A DNA stretch of 59,323 bases from Sutterella wadsworthensis (GCF_003315195.1 NZ_QNRV01000019.1:1-59323), one strand, 5' to 3'; numbered from the stretch's first letter, positions 5,890-12,613 are shown. Made by a program: numbers and translations. Notes: generated by a model not told the origin, from the sequence alone.

Positions 5890-5947
5890 TCCTCCTCTGA
5901 GGTAGTTGAACAAAGTCGTACCTGGCAGTTCAGCTTACCTCGGAGGA
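5890..5947 (-). promoter_or_regulatory. SD-occluding leader of coiled-coil gene copy 2
   Basis: Minus-strand TCCTCCGAGG (5938-5947) pairs with the SD region 5890-5902 as 6 + 4 bp around a 3-nt bulge. A small GAAC/GTTC hairpin lies in the loop. Same layout as the three other minus-strand leaders. Confidence 0.45.
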
Positions 5948-5958
5948 CCCAAATTGTC

Positions 5959-5986
5959 GCCTCGCCTAACCAGCGGGGCTTTTTTT
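5959..5986 (+). terminator. Terminator ending the small-gene region
   Basis: GCCTCGC (5959-5965) pairs with GCGGGGC (5973-5979), followed by seven Ts. The T run merges into the -35 box of the next promoter. Confidence 0.8.
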
Positions 5987-6013
5987 GACACGCGCCTCCA
6001 GATCGAGTACTCT
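5985..6013 (+). promoter_or_regulatory. Sigma-70 promoter of the DUF2513 gene
   Basis: TTGACA (5985-5990), 17-bp spacer, TACTCT (6008-6013). About 35 bp including the whole spacer are identical to the promoter at 12579-12607. Confidence 0.85.
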
Positions 6014-6020
6014 TCCCGTG

Positions 6021-6065
6021 TCAGCGCGAAAGCGGCGCTGATCGGGCCGCAATAGCGGCTTTTTT
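6021..6065 (+). ncRNA. GAAAGCG-loop hairpin plus attenuator in leader RNA
   Basis: Hairpin TCAGCGC-GAAAGCG-GCGCTGA (6021-6041), then terminator GCCGC-AATA-GCGGC with six Ts (6046-6065). Both lie between the promoter and the gene, so transcription should stop unless antiterminated. The copy at 12614-12634 has the same 7-nt loop on a different stem. Confidence 0.65.
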
Positions 6066-6089
6066 CGTATTTGCCTCTAGGGGAATGAA

Positions 6090-6521
6090 ATGAAGCGAGA
6101 TCTTAAGACCCTCGTGACGCTGCTTGAAAGAATCGAAGACGATAACCTTGAGCAATTCATTGATCACCCCCTTGGAGAAGACGTTGACGAGCGCAAACTT
6201 GAGAAGCTCATCTCCAACAAGCGGCAAATCTTACTTGGTCACCTCCTTCTGCTTAAGGAGGCTGGGTACACGGGACACTTGACTGTTAAGGTCAACGAAG
6301 GTGAGGACGGTCTGGAGCTTTGTTGTTCGATCCCCCGCCTAACCATGAAGGGACACGACTTGCTTGCAATGCTTCGTTCAAAAACTCTTTATCAGCGAAT
6401 GAAAGAGATTCTTGACGGCACCGGTCTGCCCCTTACATCGGATACGCTGGACTTGATTCAACATGAGGCCTCTGACGAGTTGATTCGAGAGTGGGCATCT
6501 AAGAAAAAACTTCAATCTTGA
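6090..6521 (+). CDS. DUF2513 family protein
   Basis: 143 residues. MKRDLKTLVTLLERIEDD at the start, LLKEAGY in the middle and RLTMKGHDLLAMLRSKTLYQRMKE near residues 90-110 are the usual DUF2513 pattern of phage and mobile-element proteins. The fold is probably a small winged-helix-like domain, but the role is not established. GGGGA lies six bases before the ATG. It has its own promoter, hairpin and attenuator upstream and another promoter right after its stop. Confidence 0.82.
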   Translation: MKRDLKTLVTLLERIEDDNLEQFIDHPLGEDVDERKLEKLISNKRQILLGHLLLLKEAGYTGHLTVKVNEGEDGLELCCSIPRLTMKGHDLLAMLRSKTLYQRMKEILDGTGLPLTSDTLDLIQHEASDELIREWASKKKLQS

Positions 6522-6526
6522 TCACA

Positions 6527-6555
6527 TTGACGAAAGCGCCTGGTTCGGGTAACAT
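6527..6555 (+). promoter_or_regulatory. Promoter of the first rha gene
   Basis: TTGACG (6527-6532), 17-bp spacer, TAACAT (6550-6555), starting five bases after the DUF2513 stop codon. It drives a leader of about 265 nt. Confidence 0.7.
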
Positions 6556-6615
6556 CCTGCGCAATGCTTCACATGAAGCAGGACGGGATTGGCGTCCCGA
6601 AATCAAACGGCGGTC

Positions 6616-6687
6616 AGCCGCCTCAAGTCGTTGATGCGGCTTTTCTATTGGCTGATCGCAAGGGGTTACTGATTTGGTAACCCCTTT
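6616..6687 (+). terminator. Attenuator and strong hairpin in the rha-1 leader
   Basis: AGCCGC (6616-6621) with GCGGCT (6636-6641) and a short T run form an attenuator like those at 6046 and 12672. A second perfect 10-bp hairpin AAGGGGTTAC/GTAACCCCTT follows at 6660-6686. Confidence 0.6.
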
Positions 6688-6701
6688 GCAAGTCTCCTTT
6701 T

Positions 6702-6827
6702 ATGGGCGGGCTTGCGGGCTCCTTCGGGAGGCCGTTTCCGTTTGAGCGGTACGCCAACCTGCAAGCCTGCCCGCCTTCGATTGGCGTCGATGAGGGCAGA
6801 TCAAAATCTGTTCAAACGGAGACTTCA
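6702..6827 (+). ncRNA. Pseudoknot leader RNA of rha-1 that buries the SD
   Basis: P1: GGGCGGGCTTGC (6704-6715) with GCAAGCCTGCCC (6761-6772), 12 bp with one G-U. Inside is a hairpin with a C(UUCG)G tetraloop (6717-6733). P2: ACGCCAA (6751-6757) with TTGGCGT (6781-6787). P3: 16 contiguous pairs, three of them G-U, between 6734-6749 and 6808-6823, covering the SD GGAG. P2 and P3 cross P1, which makes a pseudoknot. An alternative hairpin CTGCCC/GGGCAG (6767-6772 with 6794-6799) would break P1. The rha-2 leader has the same plan. Confidence 0.72.
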
Positions 6828-7703
6828 ATGTCGAATCTGATCCCTGCCACGGCCTTCAAAGTTGTCGAAGGACGTCCCGTTACCTCAAGCCCAATCGTCG
6901 CCGAGTTTTTCGGTAAACGCCACTCTGATGTGGTTCGTGCGATTGACGACTTGATAGCAAAAAAACAAGAATTTCAAGTATTACGCAATTTTGCGCGATA
7001 CTCCGAAACGGTAAATCTCAACGACCAAGGCGCCACCCGTCAGGTACCCGCGTATTGGATGGATCGCAAGGGATTCACTATTCTCGCGATGGGCTTCACT
7101 GGCGATAAGGCACTTGAGTTCAAGTGCGCGTTCTACGATCAATTCGAACGCATGGAAGAAGCCTTGCGCAATCCGCCGAAGCCAGAGTACATCTCCGTCG
7201 AACACCGATGGGCGATTCAAAAAGCCGTCGGCAGAAAAGCGCGCGGGCAGTCGGTCAACTATCAGACTGTCTATCGCGCCCTGAAAGATCACTTCAAGGT
7301 TGAGAAGTACACGCACATTCTTGAGGCCGACTTTGATGCAGCAATCGCCTTCATTGAGTCGTTGCCGCCGATGCAGTTGCCACCGTTGAACGCACCCGCA
7401 CCGAAACAGTTGTCTGCCGCACCTCAGAAAGAACCAAGAAAGTTCCTCGTCGATGAAAGGTACATGGAGCGTCAACGTACATTCATCTACTACGTGCGAT
7501 ACCTCTTCCGCGAAGAACTCGATCTTTTCATCGACTTCATGCACCGCGTGGATTCACCGCGCGCCGGACAGTTCTGGGAAGCAGTTCACGGCATGCATCT
7601 GTCAACTGCTGAGCGCGATTTAGCAAAGCTCGGCTTCGACGTGAAGGATCTTGACTGCTACAAGTCCTGGGCTTCACACCAGCCCAAGCGTTTAACCGCT
7701 TAA
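6828..7703 (+). CDS. Rha family phage regulatory protein with ORF6C-like C-terminus (copy 1)
   Basis: 291 residues. The N-terminal Rha domain (about 15-115) has SSPIVAEFFGKRHSDVVRAI and DRKGFTILAMGFTGDKAL, EFERMEE-type ends. The C-terminal half (WAIQKAVGRKARGQ, NYQTVYRALKDHFKVEKY) looks like ORF6C. Rha proteins are phage regulators; in lambdoid phages Rha interferes with growth in some hosts. The ATG at 6828 follows CGGAG, which is buried in the pseudoknot leader; the frame is open further upstream only through the leader. Paralogue of 12891-13742. Confidence 0.88.
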   Translation: MSNLIPATAFKVVEGRPVTSSPIVAEFFGKRHSDVVRAIDDLIAKKQEFQVLRNFARYSETVNLNDQGATRQVPAYWMDRKGFTILAMGFTGDKALEFKCAFYDQFERMEEALRNPPKPEYISVEHRWAIQKAVGRKARGQSVNYQTVYRALKDHFKVEKYTHILEADFDAAIAFIESLPPMQLPPLNAPAPKQLSAAPQKEPRKFLVDERYMERQRTFIYYVRYLFREELDLFIDFMHRVDSPRAGQFWEAVHGMHLSTAERDLAKLGFDVKDLDCYKSWASHQPKRLTA

Positions 7704-7708
7704 CCCCG

Positions 7709-7792
7709 AGTTCACTCTAAAAATTTCACTGGTCGCCCTCGTCTTTCTGCGAGGGCACTAGGCGAACTCGTACCTACAAAAAGGAATTCGCC
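7709..7792 (+). promoter_or_regulatory. Nested hairpin leader of the small membrane protein gene
   Basis: GAGTTC pairs with GAACTC around a perfect GCCCTCG-TCTTTCTG-CGAGGGC hairpin. GGCGAA can alternatively pair with TTCGCC just before the ATG, placing SD AAGGA in the loop. This fits the theme of structured leaders. Confidence 0.45.
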
Positions 7793-7957
7793 ATGAAGCA
7801 CCTCAAGAGCTTCTTCGGCCACAACGAACGTACTGGGTTCAGCGATACCGCAATCATCTTCTGCGCCTTTCTGACTGGCGCCGGTATCAGTGCTCTCGGT
7901 ATCTCACTCTGCCTGCTCATGCAGTGGGCAGTTCTTAATGGTTACGTACTTTTTTAG
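7793..7957 (+). CDS. Small single-pass membrane protein
   Basis: 54 residues, with AAGGA nine bases upstream of the ATG. A basic N-terminus (MKHLKSFFGHNERTG) is followed by a hydrophobic stretch at about 20-50 (AIIFCAFLTGAGISALGIS) long enough for one transmembrane helix. The downstream gene begins 11 bp later with its own AGGAG. Small phage membrane proteins often serve superinfection exclusion, but nothing here shows that. Function unknown. Confidence 0.6.
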   Translation: MKHLKSFFGHNERTGFSDTAIIFCAFLTGAGISALGISLCLLMQWAVLNGYVLF

Positions 7958-7968
7958 GAGTTCAGCCA

Positions 7969-8262
7969 ATGAACGTTAAAAGCATCTCAGCGGCGCTGAA
8001 CCGTTTAATCGGAGGCGTTGCTCTTACTTTCGTCAAAGACAACCAAAGCCTCGAATTGGCAACCAAAGCAGCTGTCAGCCGTCACGGGCGTGAGGCCATC
8101 GTTATGTACCAGTGGTACAGCGCATGTGTACAAGAACCATCGCTCGATGATTTTGAAGTTTGGCTAGCAAGACAAGTCGAAAAGCATCCGAACTTCAAAA
8201 AAGAAGTCGAATCCTGGCGCCAGTATTTTCAGCGTCATCCTGAAGAGCAGGAGGCGGCATGA
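7969..8262 (+). CDS. Hypothetical phage protein
   Basis: 97 residues, SD AGGAG. Mixed helical sequence with GREAIVMYQWYSACVQEPSLD and a WLARQVEKHPNFKKEVESW helix; no recognised domain. Its stop overlaps the next start (ATGA), so it heads a coupled run of three small genes before the recombination genes. Function unknown. Confidence 0.65.
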   Translation: MNVKSISAALNRLIGGVALTFVKDNQSLELATKAAVSRHGREAIVMYQWYSACVQEPSLDDFEVWLARQVEKHPNFKKEVESWRQYFQRHPEEQEAA

Positions 8263-8417
8263 GCGTTCCCACTCACCCTCACCGGCACGCATCACAAAAA
8301 AGTAAAGCGACACGCCGTAAAGAGCACGAACGCAAAGCCCGAAATCGCACTGCTACGAACACCGCAAAAACGGTCATCGACTACATCTTTGCTTTCATCA
8401 AGAGATTAAAGCTATGA
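8259..8417 (+). CDS. Very basic 52-residue hypothetical protein
   Basis: ATG overlaps the upstream stop (ATGA), and its own stop overlaps the next start (ATGA), strong evidence for a real coupled gene despite the short length. Residues 9-32 are packed with His, Lys and Arg (KATRRKEHERKARNR), followed by a helix IDYIFAFIKRL. Probable nucleic-acid-binding or membrane-associated peptide; function unknown. Confidence 0.6.
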   Translation: MSVPTHPHRHASQKSKATRRKEHERKARNRTATNTAKTVIDYIFAFIKRLKL

Positions 8418-8656
8418 CATGGAATTACCCAGACGGCTTCGATCCTAGCTGCTTAGATCCGAAGCTGGATCTTGAAGCCGATTCAGATGAATTAGCGAAG
8501 CAAATTCTAGAGAACGAAGGGCAAACAGCCGTCTGCACGCTATTTGATGCTGTCGAATACCTCTACGACTTCTTCAACAACTCGCCGATACCACCAGCCT
8601 TCTTGGAAGAATTTGCCCAGAAGACCAACCAAAAAATCAACAACCTTCGGTCTTAA
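8414..8656 (+). CDS. Acidic hypothetical phage protein
   Basis: 80 residues, translationally coupled to the preceding gene by ATGA. Strongly acidic at the start (DLEADSDELAKQILENEG), helical after. It lies 18 bp before the exonuclease gene, so it belongs to the recombination operon. No domain recognised; function unknown. Confidence 0.62.
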   Translation: MTWNYPDGFDPSCLDPKLDLEADSDELAKQILENEGQTAVCTLFDAVEYLYDFFNNSPIPPAFLEEFAQKTNQKINNLRS

Positions 8657-8674
8657 CTAGCAGACGACAAAACT

Positions 8675-9607
8675 ATGACTGAATCGATTTCTCAAATTGC
8701 CTGGTTAAAAGAACGTCAAAAAGGCATCGGCGGGTCCGATGTCGCTGCGATTCTTGGCATGTCTCCTTGGCGCACTCCTTACCAAGTTTGGGAAGAGAAA
8801 ACGACGCCAATAGACGAAACCGCAGAAGAAGATGATGATCGCCCTGCGCTTTACTGGGGACGTGTTCTGGAAGCACCTATTCGTCAGGCATATGCAGACA
8901 AAACGGGGCGCACGGTTACGAAGCCCGCAGAGGCATTTGTGAGCTCGAAATACCCTTTCATGCGCGCAAATCTTGACGGAATCGCTGATGACGGCCGGGT
9001 GGTTGAGTTCAAGACTTCGTCTAAGTCTGATGGTTGGGGTGAGCCTGGAACAGATGAAATCCCCGACTACTACATGACGCAGGTTCAGCACTACCTTGCT
9101 GTTACGGGCGTCAAGACTGCTGACGTCGCAGTGCTGATCGGCGGAAACGACTTCAGGATCTATACGATCGAAGCCGATGAAGAACTTCAAGCTTTGTTGA
9201 TCGAGCGTGAAAGCGAATTCTGGGCATTGGTTGAGTCCAGGACTCCGCCCGACTTGACTTCAACAAAAGATGCAGCTCGACGTTACCGCGTTGCGACGGC
9301 AAAAAAAGCTGTTGAAGCAACTGCTGGGGATGTCGTTGACGCGTGGACCAAATTGTGCGCGATTAAAGAACAGAAGGGTCTGCTTGATGCGAAAGAAAAG
9401 ACGTATCAACTGCGAATCATGGAGTTCATGCAGGATGCGGTTTCGCTGAAAAGGGACGGCAAAACGATTGCCTCATGGTCTGCTCCCAGCACACGCAAAA
9501 CCATCAATTCCAAGAAACTCAAAGAAGAGTTTCTTGACGTCTACAAAGCCTGCACGACGGAATCTGCGCCGTCTCGGGCGTTCCGAATTTACCCTGCAAA
9601 GGATTAA
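8675..9607 (+). CDS. YqaJ-family viral recombinase exonuclease
   Basis: 310 residues of the lambda-exonuclease-like YqaJ family, which resects dsDNA ends for phage recombination. N-terminal IGGSDVAAILGMSPWRTPYQVW is diagnostic. PD-(D/E)XK catalytic residues are Glu66 (RVLEAPIR), Asp101 (ANLDGIADD) and Glu111-x-Lys113 (VEFKT). The C-terminal region is helical. It is followed after 5 bp by a candidate annealing protein, the standard exonuclease/annealing pair. Confidence 0.92.
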   Translation: MTESISQIAWLKERQKGIGGSDVAAILGMSPWRTPYQVWEEKTTPIDETAEEDDDRPALYWGRVLEAPIRQAYADKTGRTVTKPAEAFVSSKYPFMRANLDGIADDGRVVEFKTSSKSDGWGEPGTDEIPDYYMTQVQHYLAVTGVKTADVAVLIGGNDFRIYTIEADEELQALLIERESEFWALVESRTPPDLTSTKDAARRYRVATAKKAVEATAGDVVDAWTKLCAIKEQKGLLDAKEKTYQLRIMEFMQDAVSLKRDGKTIASWSAPSTRKTINSKKLKEEFLDVYKACTTESAPSRAFRIYPAKD

Positions 9608-9612
9608 AAATC

Positions 9613-10725
9613 ATGACCACTCAAATTGTTGAGCCGATCCCGGTAAAAACCGTCGTGAATCCCTTCACTGCAACTGGCGCTGAGGTATCGACACCTACTG
9701 CCAACAATCCCTTGGCTGCTACAGATCAAGCACGAGCGATTGCCGAGGTGCAAGCGGCGCTTGTGGTGGCACGCATGAACCCACGCAACCCCATCGTTGC
9801 TATGGATCGCATTCTCAATACATGCAGTCGTCCTTCGTTAGCCAATTCAGCAACTTACGCTTATAGCCGTGGCGGCAATATTATCAGCGGCCCCTCAATC
9901 AGACTCGCTGAAGCCCTTGCGCAAGCCTGGGGAAATATTCAATACGGCATCCGCGAGTTGTCGCAAAAGGATGGCGTTTCCACGGTAGCCGCTTTCGCGT
10001 GGGACGTAGAAACCAACACGCGACGCGAAGTGGTTTTTCAGGTTGCGTTGAAGCGTGATACGCGAAAAGGCAGCTATCAGCTCACTGACAATCGAGACAT
10101 CTACGAGCTGGTTGCGAATCAAGGCGCACGTCGACTTCGCTCATGCATCCTGTCTGTTATTCCAGGCGATGTAACCGAAGCGGCGCTAAGTCAGTGCGAA
10201 GCTACTCAAAGAGCAAACGTTGACATGACGGCTGAGGGCATCAAAGGTCTTGTAGAGACTTTTGCTAAGTTTGGCGTATCCAAAAAGCAGCTTGAAGATC
10301 GTATTCAACGCCGCATAGACTCGATCCTTCCGGCGCAAGTAGTCAACTTGCGCAACATCTACAGAAGTCTGCGAGATGGTGTGAGCACGCCCGAAGATTG
10401 GTTTGCTCCGGAAACTTCTGCAAATGCATCTGCAAAAAAAGGCGCGGCCGGACTTAAAGACAAGCTCAAGAAGAAAGCCGCGGTCCCCGCACCGCCTCCG
10501 ACTGTTGAAACCACTGCCACCTCTTCCGAGGCGGTTGCAGCAACGCAGATCGCAGCTGACGATCAGCCTGATGCAGGATCTGATGAACCGGAGAGCGTGA
10601 ATCCATCCGCCGATCTTTTCGGCGCTGCACCGGCCACTGGAATGCCGCCGGCTCCTCCTGCTGAAGAGGATCCGTGGCTCACAGAAATGAAGGCCGCCGA
10701 GGCCGCTCAAGCAGCAGGCGACTGA
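9613..10725 (+). CDS. Candidate ssDNA-annealing recombination protein
   Basis: 370 residues, in one transcription unit with the YqaJ exonuclease. The conserved-looking core (about 35-260) includes ARMNPRNPIVAMDRILNTCS, GGNIISGPSIRLAEALAQAW and NQGARRLRSCILSVIPGDV. The last 100 residues are an Ala/Pro/Glu-rich disordered tail with a short acidic end. I cannot place it in RecT, Erf or Rad52 by sight. Its position and architecture (folded core plus acidic tail, as in SSB or gp2.5) make annealing or end-protection the best guess. Confidence 0.6.
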   Translation: MTTQIVEPIPVKTVVNPFTATGAEVSTPTANNPLAATDQARAIAEVQAALVVARMNPRNPIVAMDRILNTCSRPSLANSATYAYSRGGNIISGPSIRLAEALAQAWGNIQYGIRELSQKDGVSTVAAFAWDVETNTRREVVFQVALKRDTRKGSYQLTDNRDIYELVANQGARRLRSCILSVIPGDVTEAALSQCEATQRANVDMTAEGIKGLVETFAKFGVSKKQLEDRIQRRIDSILPAQVVNLRNIYRSLRDGVSTPEDWFAPETSANASAKKGAAGLKDKLKKKAAVPAPPPTVETTATSSEAVAATQIAADDQPDAGSDEPESVNPSADLFGAAPATGMPPAPPAEEDPWLTEMKAAEAAQAAGD

Positions 10726-10740
10726 GCGCTTCAAATTTTC

Positions 10741-10793
10741 CGCCCCGCGTCTTGAGGCGAACGTAATGACTTCCCGGACGTGGGGCAGGAGCT
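10741..10793 (+). promoter_or_regulatory. Hairpin leader directly before an SD
   Basis: GCCCCGCGT pairs with ACGTGGGGC (9 bp with one G-U) and abuts the SD AGGAG of the small frame at 10794. Confidence 0.5.
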
Positions 10794-11055
10794 ATGCCTA
10801 CCAACACTAGTAATATTGGATTTGTCACGTTGATGAGTCGCCCTTTTAAATTACAAGTGTTCCCGCAACTGATCTTGTACCTGGCAGGCTGAAGCCCTCC
10901 TCATCAATGGGGAGGCCTCTACGGAGAGGAGATTGCAATCCGCCGTAGTGACATTTTGGCCCCGTTGGTGAAAACCTTCGGAGCCTTGGGCAGAGATCAT
11001 AACGCTACGAGCTATAGCACTGAAACTGCTTTTGACGTGCTAGGAAAGGTTTGAC
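10794..11055 (+). pseudogene. Broken small gene: two in-frame ORFs split by TGA
   Basis: ATG 10794 with AGGAG five bases upstream gives a 32-residue peptide (MPTNTSNIGFVTLMSRPFKL...) ending at TGA 10890-10892. The same frame then stays open for about 53 codons with protein-like sequence (EEIAIRRSDILAPLVKTFG, then SYSTETAFDVLGKV) to a second TGA. This suggests one gene interrupted by a stop or two coupled mini-genes. A strong GGAGAGGAG lies before the second half, but no ATG follows it. Family not recognised. Confidence 0.35.
10990..11022 (-). repeat. Inverted copy of the boundary motif (left of the secreted-protein cassette)
   Basis: The 33-nt block 10990-11022 matches the reverse complement of 11400-11433 with three differences. 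Read on the minus strand it carries the same TTTCAGTGCTATAGCTC found at 3501. Confidence 0.6.
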
Positions 11056-11056
11056 C

Positions 11057-11347
11057 CTACCTCGGAGCCCTCAAAGTTGATGAAGGCTGCCTTGTTGTCG
11101 AACCCTTATAGGGAGAACTGGAACCATAGTTGTAGTCTGGGTTTTTCGTTCCTAATCTTCCCGTGTGAGGATTGATATTCCCTCGGGTTGACCAGTTGTC
11201 ATTGCGTGTTGAGTTGGGGCTTGAACGGTAATGCGGAGCAACATACGTGCCATCAGAACGGGTATAGCCACGAACATAAACGTCGGCTGCAAAAGCAGAA
11301 GAGAATGCGGCGATTGATAGAAGTGCCGCAAGGAGAAGTTTACGCAT
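11057..11347 (-). CDS. Small secreted/periplasmic protein of a phage-associated family
   Basis: 96 residues from ATG 11347, SD AGGAAA. A classic signal peptide MRKLLLAALLSIAAFSSAFA precedes a mature part starting DVYVRGYTRSDGTYVAPHYR and ending in a Ser/Thr/Pro-rich tail. The YVRGYTRSDGTYV...NNWSTRGNINP pattern is widespread in small exported proteins of phages and bacteria, with unknown role. It runs against its neighbours, has its own operator-like upstream site and is flanked by inverted motif copies, so it looks like a self-contained lysogenic-conversion (moron) gene. Confidence 0.8.
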   Translation of the reverse strand: MRKLLLAALLSIAAFSSAFAADVYVRGYTRSDGTYVAPHYRSSPNSTRNDNWSTRGNINPHTGRLGTKNPDYNYGSSSPYKGSTTRQPSSTLRAPR

Positions 11348-11381
11348 TTGATCTTTCCTGTAAAAGAAGAATACGCTAGTG

Positions 11382-11398
11382 TGACACATTGTGTCGCT
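11382..11398 (-). promoter_or_regulatory. Palindromic operator upstream of the secreted-protein gene
   Basis: GYGACACAATGTGTCRC-type palindrome about 35 bp upstream of the gene start. Probable regulator-binding site; the regulator is unknown. Confidence 0.45.
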
Positions 11399-11433
11399 AC
11401 AGCGCTATAGCCCGTAGCGTTACGATCTCTGCT
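11399..11433 (+). repeat. Boundary motif copy 3 (right of the secreted-protein cassette)
   Basis: CAGCGCTATAGCCCGTAGCG and following bases, inverted relative to 10990-11022 (30 of 33 matching). It contains CGCTAC/GTAGCG around GCTATAGC, so it can itself fold. Confidence 0.55.
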
Positions 11434-11437
11434 TTAC

Positions 11438-11470
11438 TGGCCTCGAGCTTCGGCAGCGGGGTCTTTTTGG
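11438..11470 (+). terminator. Terminator-like hairpin beside the boundary motif
   Basis: GGCCTCG pairs with CGGGGTC over a loop with GCTTCGGC, followed by five Ts. The same GGCCTCG terminator style recurs at 12554, 13762 and 16779. Confidence 0.5.
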
Positions 11471-11598
11471 CATGTGTTTGCATTCGGGTATGCTCCACTT
11501 CGGCGCTCCAAACCCCCACCTTCCAAGGAGCATCGTTGTCTTTTGTGCAAAAATTTACCATCTTCAAATGGCATTGAATATTTCCTTTCTACTTCTCA

Positions 11599-12507
11599 AT
11601 GACAAATTCTGAATCTCTGCACGACGACATGAAGAGCTCAACCCCGATGTTGTTGGTTTACGATGGACCGGCATTGGAAAATCACAAAATTCCAGTTAAG
11701 GTTCTGGCTCAGTCTCTGACTGCTCTAAATCGAATCGCAGATGTAGCGAACGAAACAATTTTCGCTGACAAATCGAGAGTCTCGCTTTCTGTGACCACGT
11801 TCAAGAAAGGAAGCTTTGGAGTTGAACTCGTCCTGGATTCATCCATATTCGAGGCTGTTACCGATATCTTAAGTGGTAAGCCCGCAAGTGCCGTGGCCAA
11901 CGGCATTGCCATTGTCTCTTGCTTGCTGGAAATCTTTGCCTTGAAGAAGTGGCTGAAGGGAAGAGCGATCACAAAAATCGACACGATCCCAGACAGAGAA
12001 CAGAAAACAATTTACGTTGGCAAAGACTCTATTGTCGTGAACAATACGGCATTTGTTGTTTTCCAAAATTCTTCTGTCAAGCGAGATTGCGCAGAATTTG
12101 TCAGCCCTCTCAACATTGAAGGGATTTCCTCCTTACAGCTGTCTGATACCAAAAAAGTCTTTGAACTGACCGAGGAAGATGTCGCCGACTTTGTCAAAGA
12201 ACCGGACGAGCAGTTGCTGACCGAGAATCATGTGACCGTTTTCGTGCAGGTCGATTCGCCAAACTTCAAGCAGGATCGAAAATGGCGAGTTACCTACAAC
12301 GGTCAATCGATCATGGTTACCGTGTTGGACGAAGAGTTTCTTGCCCGTGTTGAGAGACATGAGGAAACGTTCGGCGCTGGGGATATCCTCAACTGTGAAC
12401 TCACAATTAAGCAAACACTCAAAGACGGAATGCTCTCTTCTTCGTATGAACTTACCAAAGTCAAAGAGCACAAAGCTCCGCCTTATCAAAACACGCTGGA
12501 GCTATAG
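11599..12507 (+). CDS. Unknown protein of 302 residues with a short hydrophobic segment
   Basis: Begins SSTPMLLVYDGPALENHKIP, then VKVLAQSLTALNRIADVANE and a KKGSFGVELVL strand. A hydrophobic segment near residues 100-117 (ANGIAIVSCLLEIFALKKW) may cross the membrane. The C-terminal 170 residues are beta-rich (TVFVQVDSPNFKQDRKWRV). Similar YDGPAL...L-A-x-L proteins occur scattered in proteobacterial mobile regions, but I know no function. Monocistronic, with a strong terminator after it. Its location among accessory cassettes makes a defence or exclusion role possible but unproven. Confidence 0.7.
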   Translation: MTNSESLHDDMKSSTPMLLVYDGPALENHKIPVKVLAQSLTALNRIADVANETIFADKSRVSLSVTTFKKGSFGVELVLDSSIFEAVTDILSGKPASAVANGIAIVSCLLEIFALKKWLKGRAITKIDTIPDREQKTIYVGKDSIVVNNTAFVVFQNSSVKRDCAEFVSPLNIEGISSLQLSDTKKVFELTEEDVADFVKEPDEQLLTENHVTVFVQVDSPNFKQDRKWRVTYNGQSIMVTVLDEEFLARVERHEETFGAGDILNCELTIKQTLKDGMLSSSYELTKVKEHKAPPYQNTLEL

Positions 12508-12553
12508 AGACGTCCCAGCTAAGAACGCCGCCATCGGCTGACTTCTTTCTCAT

Positions 12554-12580
12554 GGCCTCGGAGAGATCCGAGGCCTTTTT
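12554..12580 (+). terminator. Terminator after the 302-residue protein gene
   Basis: Perfect GGCCTCGG/CCGAGGCC stem with loop AGAGAT-type spacer, then five Ts that run into the next -35 box. Confidence 0.85.
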
Positions 12581-12607
12581 GACACGCGCCTCCAGATCGA
12601 GTACTCT
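12579..12607 (+). promoter_or_regulatory. Promoter of the second rha gene
   Basis: TTGACA (12579-12584), 17 bp, TACTCT (12602-12607). Promoter and spacer are identical to 5985-6013. A leader of about 280 nt follows. Confidence 0.85.
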
Positions 12608-12613
12608 TCCCTT

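Noticed and set aside
6660-6686. Strong hairpin taken as a simple intrinsic terminator
   Set aside because: Stem is perfect, but the T run is too short, and it lies within the rha-1 leader; listed as part of the leader instead.
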